Assembly (NCBI GenBank): GCA_020348765.1
Contig: CP070753.1
Span: 2,457,283-2,464,040 of the forward strand
DNA length: 6,758 nucleotides
Source: Burkholderiales bacterium
GTDB lineage: Bacteria; Pseudomonadota; Gammaproteobacteria; Burkholderiales; Burkholderiaceae_E
Reading direction: 5' to 3'
Shown here: positions 1 through 4,491 of the stretch, piece after piece
Layout of the letters: every line of letters begins with the position of its first letter
Numbering within the stretch: position 1 is the first letter of the stretch
Position numbers and translations under genes: made by a program
The notes under the pieces: model-generated
What the model saw: the letters and a program-made list of their open reading frames with translations, nothing else
Database searches by the model: none
Told to the model about the DNA's origin: nothing

Positions 1-1229
1 CGCTGACCCGGAAGGGCCACGCGGGCAGGGCCCTGAAGATGTCGCTGTATGCGTCGGTGTTCGGGGAACTGGTGAGCGACATCGCGCTGATCGCACTGGC
101 GATCCCGTTCGCGCGCGTCGCGCTGAGCTTCGGGCCGGTCGAGAACTTCGCGCTGGGGCTTTTCTCGCTGACACTGATCGCGGTGCTGTCCGAGGGCAAC
201 ATGGTGAAGGGGCTGCTGGCCGGGGCGATCGGCATGCTGCTCGCGACCTTCGGACTGGATCCGCTGACCGGTGACGACCGGTTGACCTTCGGCATCTACG
301 AGCTGAGCGCCGGGTGGTCGTTCATCGCGCTGGTCATCGGCGTGTTCGCGATCGCCGAGGCACTGGCGATGGTCACCCGCGGCGATCGGCCGCCGGTGGC
401 CGTCGGTCGCGTGTCGATGCGCGATCCGGCGCACCGGCTGCGGCCCGAAGACTGGCGGCTGTCGCTGCCGCACGTGCTGCGCGCGGCGCCGATCGGCGTT
501 TGCATCGGGGCCATTCCGGGGCTCGGCTCGGCGATCTCGGCATTCCTGAACTACGGGCTGGCCAAGTCGTTCTCGAAGCGCCCGGAACGCTTCGGCCAGG
601 GCGCGATCGAGGGCGTCGCGGTCGCCGAGTGCGGCAACAACGCGGTGACCGGCTCGACCTTCATTCCGCTACTGACGCTCGGCATCCCTGGTGACGTGAT
701 CACCGCGATCATGCTGGGCGCGTTCATGGTGCACGGGCTGGTGCCCGGGCCGCAGCTGTTCCGCGACCAGGCCGATTTCGTGGCGGCTTTCCTGGCACTG
801 ATGCTGGTGACCACGGTGCTGCACCTCGTGATCGGCCGGCTGGGGCTGACGCTGTTCGCGCAGGCGATCCGGATCCCGGGGCGGATCCTGTTTCCGATCG
901 TGGTCGTGCTCAGCGCCACCGGCGTCTATGTCGCGACCAACAGCGTGTTCGACATCTGGGTCATGCTTGGCTTCGGTGTGCTCGGCTACGTGATGAACCG
1001 GTGCGGCATCCCGATCGCGCCGCTGCTGATCGGGTTCATCCTCGGTCCGATCGTCGAAACCGGCTTTCGCCAGAGCCTGATCGTGGGCCGCGGCGACTGG
1101 TCCATCTTCGTGCTGCAGCCGATCTCGGCCGCCTTCCTGGCGCTGAGCGTGCTGGTGCTGGGCTGGAGCGCCTATCGGGAGTGGCGCGGTGGGCGCGGCC
1201 ACCCCCAAGAACCGGAGGGTCGTCGATGA
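1..1229 (+). CDS. TctA-family large permease of a tripartite tricarboxylate transporter, 5'-truncated by the window edge (TctA-1)
   Basis: This is the large, multi-spanning inner-membrane subunit of a TTT system, which uses an ion gradient to import carboxylates delivered by a periplasmic receptor. The reading frame is open from base 3 and its first visible residues (LTRKGHAGRAL) match the conserved LARxGRAGEA segment that lies near residue 101 of the complete TctA at 4492-6030. The ATG at 39 is therefore internal, and about 100 N-terminal residues lie outside the window. Visible TctA hallmarks are GAIPGLG (507-527), AECGNN (624-641), the GIPGD turn (681-695), a VHGLxPGP segment and the C-terminal FDIWVMLGFGVLGY block, with many hydrophobic spans between them. 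The predicted full length of about 508 residues is normal for the family. The stop codon overlaps the start of the enolase-superfamily gene (ATGA). Family assignment is secure; substrate is unknown. Its TctB and TctC partners could lie upstream or be those encoded downstream. Confidence 0.93.
   Translation, partial: LTRKGHAGRALKMSLYASVFGELVSDIALIALAIPFARVALSFGPVENFALGLFSLTLIAVLSEGNMVKGLLAGAIGMLLATFGLDPLTGDDRLTFGIYELSAGWSFIALVIGVFAIAEALAMVTRGDRPPVAVGRVSMRDPAHRLRPEDWRLSLPHVLRAAPIGVCIGAIPGLGSAISAFLNYGLAKSFSKRPERFGQGAIEGVAVAECGNNAVTGSTFIPLLTLGIPGDVITAIMLGAFMVHGLVPGPQLFRDQADFVAAFLALMLVTTVLHLVIGRLGLTLFAQAIRIPGRILFPIVVVLSATGVYVATNSVFDIWVMLGFGVLGYVMNRCGIPIAPLLIGFILGPIVETGFRQSLIVGRGDWSIFVLQPISAAFLALSVLVLGWSAYREWRGGRGHPQEPEGRR
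1214..1228 (+). promoter_or_regulatory. Ribosome binding site and ATGA stop/start overlap
   Basis: GGAGG at 1214-1218 lies 7 bases before ATG 1226-1228. That ATG shares four bases (ATGA) with the TGA stop of the upstream permease. The strong Shine-Dalgarno sequence decides the start of the enolase-superfamily gene, and the overlap suggests translational coupling. Confidence 0.85.
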
Positions 1230-2662
1230 GCGTTCATGCCGAAACCCCGTTGCGCATCGCCGAGCTCCGCACCGCCGAACGGCCGGTGCGGCTGCGCATG
1301 CCGTTTCGATTCGGTGTCGTGACCATGACCGAGGCGCCGCAGCTGTTCGTGCAGGCCCGGATCGAGCTGGCCGACGGCGGCGGCGCCTGGGGCGTTGCCG
1401 CGTCGCTGCTGGCTCCGAAGTGGTTCGACAAGAACCCGGCGCTGGACAACGAGCGCAACTTCGCGCAGCTGCGCGAATCGGTCGACCGGGCCGCGCAGGC
1501 GTATCTGTCGGCCGGCTCGGCGGCCACTGCATTCGGTCACTTCGCCGCCCATTACCAGGCGCTGCTCGATGCGGCCCGCAGCGCCGGCGAGAACGCGCTG
1601 GTCGCGAGCTTCGGCCAGGCGATGGTCGATGCCGCCGTGCTCGACGCGCTCGGGCGCGCGCTCGGCCTGTCGTTCTACCAGATGGTGCGTGCGAACGTGC
1701 CGGGCATCCGTGCGGTTCCGCTCGCCCCGGATCTGGCCGGCTTCGAGCTGGCGGCCTGGCTCGGGTCGCTGCGGCCGGCCGAGCGTATCCACGCGCGGCA
1801 CACGGTGGGGCTGGTCGACGCGATCCGCGGCCACCCGGGCCTGACCGGCGACGGGCTGCCGGAGTCGCTGGAAGAGGTGGTCGCCGGCTACCGGCACCGC
1901 TACTACAAGCTGAAGGTCGGCGGCGCGCTCGAGGCCGACCTGGCCCGGCTGCTCGAGATCGCCTCGGTGCTCGATGCCGGCGCCGGCGACTACCGGGTCA
2001 CGCTGGACGGCAACGAGCAGTACGAAGACGTCGAGCAGGTGGTCGCGCTGTGGCAGGCGATCGAGGCACACCCTGCGCTGCGACGGCTGGCGGCCGCCAC
2101 ACTGTTCATCGAGCAGCCGATCCGTCGCGACCGGGCGCTGGCGCGCGATGTCGGCGCGCTGTCGGCGCTGCGGCCGGTGATCATCGACGAGTCGGACGAC
2201 CGGCTCGACGCTTTCGTGCAGGCGCTGGCGCTGGGCTATCGCGGCGTGTCGAGCAAGCTGTGCAAGGGGCTGTACAAGTCGCTGCTCAACGGCGCGCGCT
2301 GCGCGCGGCATGCGGCCGACGCCGGCGCCGGTGCGGGCGCATGGCTCATGTCCGGCGAGGACCTGACCAACCAGGCCGGGATCGCGGTGCAGCAGGACAT
2401 CGCGCTGGTGAACCTGCTGGGCATCACGCATGTCGAGCGCAACGGGCACCACTACGTGAACGGCATGACCGGGGTCGATCCGGCCGAGCAGGCGGCCTTC
2501 GCGCGTGCCCACCCGGACCTCTACGAGAGCGCCGGTGGCGTCACCCGCGTGCGGATTCGCGACGGCGCGCTCGAAATCGGCTCGCTCGACTGTGCCGGCT
2601 TCGCCTCGGCCGTGCTGCCGCACCTCGACTCGACGCACGATTCGGCGCACGATGCGCCATAG
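1226..2662 (+). CDS. Enolase-superfamily enzyme (mandelate racemase/muconate lactonizing enzyme-like), substrate unknown
   Basis: This 478-residue cytoplasmic protein belongs to the enolase superfamily, whose members abstract a proton alpha to a carboxylate using Mg2+ and then racemise, dehydrate or cycloisomerise. The barrel signatures appear in order: KLK (Lys228 and Lys230, end of barrel strand 2), LDGNEQY (Asp261, first metal ligand), FIEQP (Glu296, second ligand), IIDESD (Asp321/Glu322, third ligand) and SSKLCKG (Lys344, strand 6). Lysines on strands 2 and 6 are the pattern of the muconate-lactonizing subgroup (cycloisomerases, o-succinylbenzoate synthase, dipeptide epimerases); mandelate racemase has a His-Asp pair instead. 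A SGEDL motif (Glu378) and a conserved-looking HVERNGHHYVNGM segment (402-414) follow. About 227 residues precede the KxK motif, against roughly 160 in typical members, so the N-terminal capping domain is enlarged. The Asp261-Glu296 gap of 35 is also long, though 3-methylaspartate ammonia-lyase has a similar one. Superfamily membership is near certain; the reaction cannot be assigned from sequence. Confidence 0.9.
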   Translation: MSVHAETPLRIAELRTAERPVRLRMPFRFGVVTMTEAPQLFVQARIELADGGGAWGVAASLLAPKWFDKNPALDNERNFAQLRESVDRAAQAYLSAGSAATAFGHFAAHYQALLDAARSAGENALVASFGQAMVDAAVLDALGRALGLSFYQMVRANVPGIRAVPLAPDLAGFELAAWLGSLRPAERIHARHTVGLVDAIRGHPGLTGDGLPESLEEVVAGYRHRYYKLKVGGALEADLARLLEIASVLDAGAGDYRVTLDGNEQYEDVEQVVALWQAIEAHPALRRLAAATLFIEQPIRRDRALARDVGALSALRPVIIDESDDRLDAFVQALALGYRGVSSKLCKGLYKSLLNGARCARHAADAGAGAGAWLMSGEDLTNQAGIAVQQDIALVNLLGITHVERNGHHYVNGMTGVDPAEQAAFARAHPDLYESAGGVTRVRIRDGALEIGSLDCAGFASAVLPHLDSTHDSAHDAP

Positions 2663-2719
2663 GATCGGCAGGTCGATCGAGCGCGGTTCGAACGCGACGA
2701 TCGGCCGCCGGGCCTGCTG

Positions 2720-2748
2720 TTGCGGGTCGCCGGATGCGGATCTATAGT
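2720..2748 (+). promoter_or_regulatory. Predicted sigma70-type promoter for the tctC-tctB-tctA-epimerase operon
   Basis: A -35-like TTGCGG (2720-2725) and a -10-like TATAGT (2743-2748, one mismatch to TATAAT) are separated by exactly 17 bases. The predicted transcription start is near A2755. The -35 matches consensus only at TTG, so an activator may be needed. The promoter reads into tctC, with an untranslated leader of about 75 bases. Confidence 0.5.
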
Positions 2749-2752
2749 TGGC

Positions 2753-2768
2753 TTAACCAGAAAGTTAA
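2753..2768. promoter_or_regulatory. Candidate operator: TTAAC-N6-GTTAA inverted repeat
   Basis: Perfect 5-bp arms, TTAAC (2753-2757) and GTTAA (2764-2768), flank six bases in an AT-rich patch. The repeat overlaps the predicted transcription start, where a bound regulator would block initiation. An extra GTT at 2747-2749 and an imperfect TGG/CCA symmetry just upstream make the exact operator boundary uncertain. No regulator gene is in the window. Confidence 0.4.
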
Positions 2769-2770
2769 TT

Positions 2771-2784
2771 CCGGGTGCACCCGG
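2771..2784. repeat. Perfect 14-bp palindrome CCGGGTGCACCCGG
   Basis: The sequence equals its own reverse complement over all 14 bases and directly follows the TTAAC/GTTAA repeat. In RNA it can fold as a 5-bp GC stem with a TGCA loop. It could be a dimeric regulator site or a leader hairpin; the sequence alone does not decide. Confidence 0.6.
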
Positions 2785-2790
2785 GAGGCG

Positions 2791-2809
2791 TCGCCGCGCC
2801 TGGCGGCGA
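2791..2809 (+). promoter_or_regulatory. Leader hairpin 11 bases upstream of the tctC Shine-Dalgarno sequence
   Basis: TCGCCGC (2791-2797) and GCGGCGA (2803-2809) form a perfect 7-bp stem with a 5-base loop. It leaves the ribosome binding site at 2820-2824 single-stranded, so it may stabilise the 5' end of the receptor message rather than hide its start. High GC content makes chance hairpins common here. Confidence 0.4.
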
Positions 2810-2819
2810 TTCATGCATC

Positions 2820-2832
2820 GGAGGAAATCATG
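2820..2832 (+). promoter_or_regulatory. Strong ribosome binding site of tctC
   Basis: GGAGG at 2820-2824 lies 5 bases before ATG 2830-2832. It fixes the start of the receptor gene, although the same frame stays open far upstream, and places a proper signal peptide at the N-terminus. Confidence 0.85.
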
Positions 2833-3843
2833 TTGCACAAGCGTCTGCATTGCCTCGCCGCCGCATGGCTGGCGGCGTTCGCGGTCGGGCCGGCCGCGGC
2901 CGCCGACTACGCGTGGAAACCCTCGCAGCCGATCACGGTCGTGGTGCCATGGGGCGCCGGCGGTGCGACCGACCAGGTCACCCGGGTCACCGCGGGCGTG
3001 CTCGAGACCGCGCTCGGCCAGAAGGTCGTGGTCGTGAACACGCCGGGGGCCTCGGGTTCGATCGGCAAGAAGAAGGTCTGGGAATCGGCACGCGACGGCT
3101 ACACCTGGGCCGCCGGTGCGCCCAAGCAACTGGGCACGTACAAGCTGCTGGGCATGTGGGACACCTGGGTCGACGACTGGGTTCTGTACACGACCGTGAC
3201 CAACGTGCCGATGGTCAGCGTCAATCCGGACACGCCGTACCAGACCATGGCCGACCTGCTCGCGGCGATGAAGAACGAGGAAATCAGCGTGGCTACGGCC
3301 GGCGCCGGCTCGTCCGGGCATGCCGCGATCGAGGCGCTGAAGGGCGCGACCGGGATCCAGTACAAGCACGTGACCTACGACGGCGGCAATCCGGCCGTGA
3401 TCGCGACCGTCGGCGGCGAAGCGAAGGTGACCACGCAGCTGGCATCGGAGCAGGCCCAGATGGTGCGTGCCAAGCGGCTGCGCCCGCTGGCGGTGCTGGC
3501 CGACACGCCGCTCGAGATCGAGGGCTACGGGACGATCCCGCCGATCACCGAGTTCGTCAAGGAGAAGATGCCGGTGCTGGCGACCTCGTTCGGGATCTTC
3601 ATTCCGCGCGAGGGCACGCCGCCCGAGGTGCTGGCGACCTTCGACCAGATCTGGCGCGAGGTGATCCCGAACTCGCCCGAGCTGAAGTCGTACGCGCTCG
3701 GTCGCGGCGCGCTGTTCACGCCTTCGTACGGCGAGACCGCGCGCAAGCGGGTGTGGCCGGAGATCCAGTCCGACGCCTGGAGCTTCGCTGCCGCCGGTCG
3801 GGCCAAGGTCTCGCCCGAGTCGCTCGGCATCCCGAAGCCCTGA
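2830..3843 (+). CDS. tctC: Bug/TctC-family periplasmic substrate-binding receptor of a TTT transporter
   Basis: This 337-residue precursor is the extracytoplasmic receptor that binds a carboxylate and hands it to the TctA/TctB membrane complex. Residues 1-24 form a Sec signal peptide (basic start LHKRLH, hydrophobic core, AxA-type site), with cleavage likely after Ala24 or Ala25. The Cys at residue 8 is not in a lipobox, so a soluble periplasmic protein is expected. Bug-fold motifs are VPWGAGGATD (39-48), NTPGASGSIG (70-79), AGSSGH (159-164) and YDGGNPAVIATVGG starting at 183. The length is normal for the family. An unusual tryptophan-rich stretch (Trp110, Trp113, Trp117) replaces the usual YDP-type segment, and GYTW replaces the common GYTL. 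It has its own predicted promoter and a very strong ribosome binding site, fitting a receptor made in excess over the membrane subunits. Family assignment is firm; ligand is unknown. Confidence 0.95.
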   Translation: MLHKRLHCLAAAWLAAFAVGPAAAADYAWKPSQPITVVVPWGAGGATDQVTRVTAGVLETALGQKVVVVNTPGASGSIGKKKVWESARDGYTWAAGAPKQLGTYKLLGMWDTWVDDWVLYTTVTNVPMVSVNPDTPYQTMADLLAAMKNEEISVATAGAGSSGHAAIEALKGATGIQYKHVTYDGGNPAVIATVGGEAKVTTQLASEQAQMVRAKRLRPLAVLADTPLEIEGYGTIPPITEFVKEKMPVLATSFGIFIPREGTPPEVLATFDQIWREVIPNSPELKSYALGRGALFTPSYGETARKRVWPEIQSDAWSFAAAGRAKVSPESLGIPKP

Positions 3844-3862
3844 ACGTGGAGCCATAGGGGAC

Positions 3863-3894
3863 GGCCCGCGCGGCAGCCGGGTGGCCCGCGCGGC
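3863..3894 (+). repeat. Two copies of a 12-bp direct repeat, GGCCCGCGCGGC, 20 bases apart
   Basis: Identical copies lie at 3863-3874 and 3883-3894, between the tctC stop and the large inverted repeat. Each copy contains the palindrome CCGCGCGG with GGC-rich edges, so it could be a spaced binding site or add to RNA structure. It may simply reflect the extreme GC content. Confidence 0.55.
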
Positions 3895-3897
3895 GTT

Positions 3898-3940
3898 CCG
3901 GCGCCCGGCGTCGCGCGGCGCCGCTCGCGCCGGGCGCCGG
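3898..3940 (+). promoter_or_regulatory. Large intercistronic hairpin between tctC and tctB (perfect 13-bp arms)
   Basis: CCGGCGCCCGGCG (3898-3910) and CGCCGGGCGCCGG (3928-3940) are perfect reverse complements around a 17-base loop. The loop contains its own 10-bp palindrome, GCGGCGCCGC (3915-3924). All stem pairs are G-C, so the RNA structure should be very stable. There is no T-run, so a full intrinsic terminator is unlikely. A hairpin after a binding-protein gene and before its membrane-subunit genes typically protects the upstream message from 3' exonucleases or attenuates downstream expression. The stem ends only 17 bases before the tctB start. Confidence 0.7.
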
Positions 3941-3957
3941 CGCCGTACAGCGCAGCG

Positions 3958-4473
3958 ATGCCTCGAGCCGATTTCGCCTTCTCGATCGTGCTGGTGCTGC
4001 TGGGATCGGCGGTGATCGTCGAGTCCTGGCGCATGCCGCGACTGACCGAGCTCGGCGTCAATCCGATGACCGCGCCCGGGCTCACGCCCGGGCTGATCGG
4101 CGTGGTGCTGCTCGTGCTCGGGCTGGCGCTGCTGTGGCGCTCGAGCCGCGCCGGCGGCTGGCGGCTGATCGAGGGCGCGCGCGGCGCAACGTCCGAGGCG
4201 CAGGCGCCCGGCGCCGTCGATCCGAACCGCGGCGCCGCCCTGCGCATCGGCTCCAGCCTCGTGCTGACCATCGGCTACGCGGGCGCGCTGGTCGGACGGC
4301 TGCCGTTCTGGCTCGCCACGGTGCTGTTCGTGTTCGCGTTCGTGCTGCTGTTCGAGCGACTACAGTCACGCCTGACCTTGCGCCGGGTCGCGAGCGCGGC
4401 GCTGCTCGCCGCTGCGACCGCGGCCGCGGTCACGTACGTGTTCCAGGAACTGTTCCTGGTGCGGCTGCCCTGA
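3958..4473 (+). CDS. tctB: TctB-family small membrane subunit of a TTT transporter
   Basis: This 171-residue, very hydrophobic protein is the small inner-membrane subunit that works with TctA in TTT importers. About four membrane spans are visible: residues 5-21, 43-60 (starting TPGLIG), about 93-130 as one or two spans ending FVFAFVLLF, and 144-165. The short acidic/proline stretch MPRLTELGVNPMTAPG (26-41) before the second span and the closing LFLVRLP are typical of TctB. A polar cytoplasmic-type loop covers about 61-92. ATG 3958 is the only start codon in frame after the tctC stop, but it has no good Shine-Dalgarno sequence (CAGCGCAGCG precedes it) and sits just behind a stable hairpin, so translation may be weak. 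TctB proteins diverge strongly; position between tctC and tctA supports the call. Confidence 0.9.
   Translation: MPRADFAFSIVLVLLGSAVIVESWRMPRLTELGVNPMTAPGLTPGLIGVVLLVLGLALLWRSSRAGGWRLIEGARGATSEAQAPGAVDPNRGAALRIGSSLVLTIGYAGALVGRLPFWLATVLFVFAFVLLFERLQSRLTLRRVASAALLAAATAAAVTYVFQELFLVRLP
4443..4459. repeat. 17-bp palindrome CCAGGAAC-T-GTTCCTGG inside the end of tctB
   Basis: Perfect 8-bp arms (4443-4450 and 4452-4459) flank one central base. The repeat lies in the last codons of tctB, about 32 bases upstream of the tctA start. Because the centre is one base, it suits a protein-binding dyad better than an RNA hairpin. It also encodes the conserved hydrophobic tail of TctB, so chance or coding constraint is possible. 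Confidence 0.5.
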
Positions 4474-4491
4474 ACCGGACGGGCGGCGGTC

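Larger units (their letters stand above)
2663..2829 (+). promoter_or_regulatory. Intergenic control region ahead of the receptor gene
   Basis: These 167 bases separate the enolase-superfamily gene from tctC. They hold a sigma70-like promoter, an AT-rich inverted repeat at the predicted start, a 14-bp palindrome, a 7-bp hairpin and the tctC Shine-Dalgarno sequence. Bases 2741-2770 are about 70 % A/T, which stands out sharply from the GC-rich surroundings. No small gene is supported here and no T-run follows a hairpin, so there is no clear factor-independent terminator for the upstream pair. Confidence 0.65.

Noticed and set aside
39..41. ATG 39 as the start of TctA-1
   Set aside because: The frame is open to base 3 and those codons match the conserved internal TctA segment, so the start lies outside the window.
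1001..1225. Upstream extension of the enolase-superfamily reading frame
   Set aside because: It overlaps the end of the permease out of frame, has arginine-rich low-complexity sequence, and ATG 1226 has an ideal Shine-Dalgarno.
1172..2650. Long minus-strand open frame (492 codons), and similar ones at 2521-3855 and 4366-5511
   Set aside because: They are antisense to genes with clear family motifs, are rich in Arg/His/Gln/Gly and show no recognisable domain. Long antisense frames are expected at this GC content.
2634..2653. Direct repeat CGCACGAT twice, 12 bases apart, at the end of the enolase-superfamily gene
   Set aside because: It merely encodes the short THDS/AHDA tail repeat in a low-complexity C-terminus, with no sign of function.
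2701..2719. GGCC-GCCG-GGCC hairpin as a terminator for the upstream pair
   Set aside because: The stem is only 4 bp and no T-run follows, so it does not meet the pattern of an intrinsic terminator.
1189..2829. Long open frame running into tctC, which would make an 884-residue fusion protein
   Set aside because: The upstream part is an Arg/Ala/Gly-rich out-of-frame reading of the enolase-superfamily gene. A strong ribosome binding site and signal peptide place the real start at 2830.
3898..3957. Intrinsic terminator between tctC and tctB
   Set aside because: The stem is strong, but the bases after it (CGCCGTACAGCG) contain no U-tract and the downstream genes complete the same transporter.
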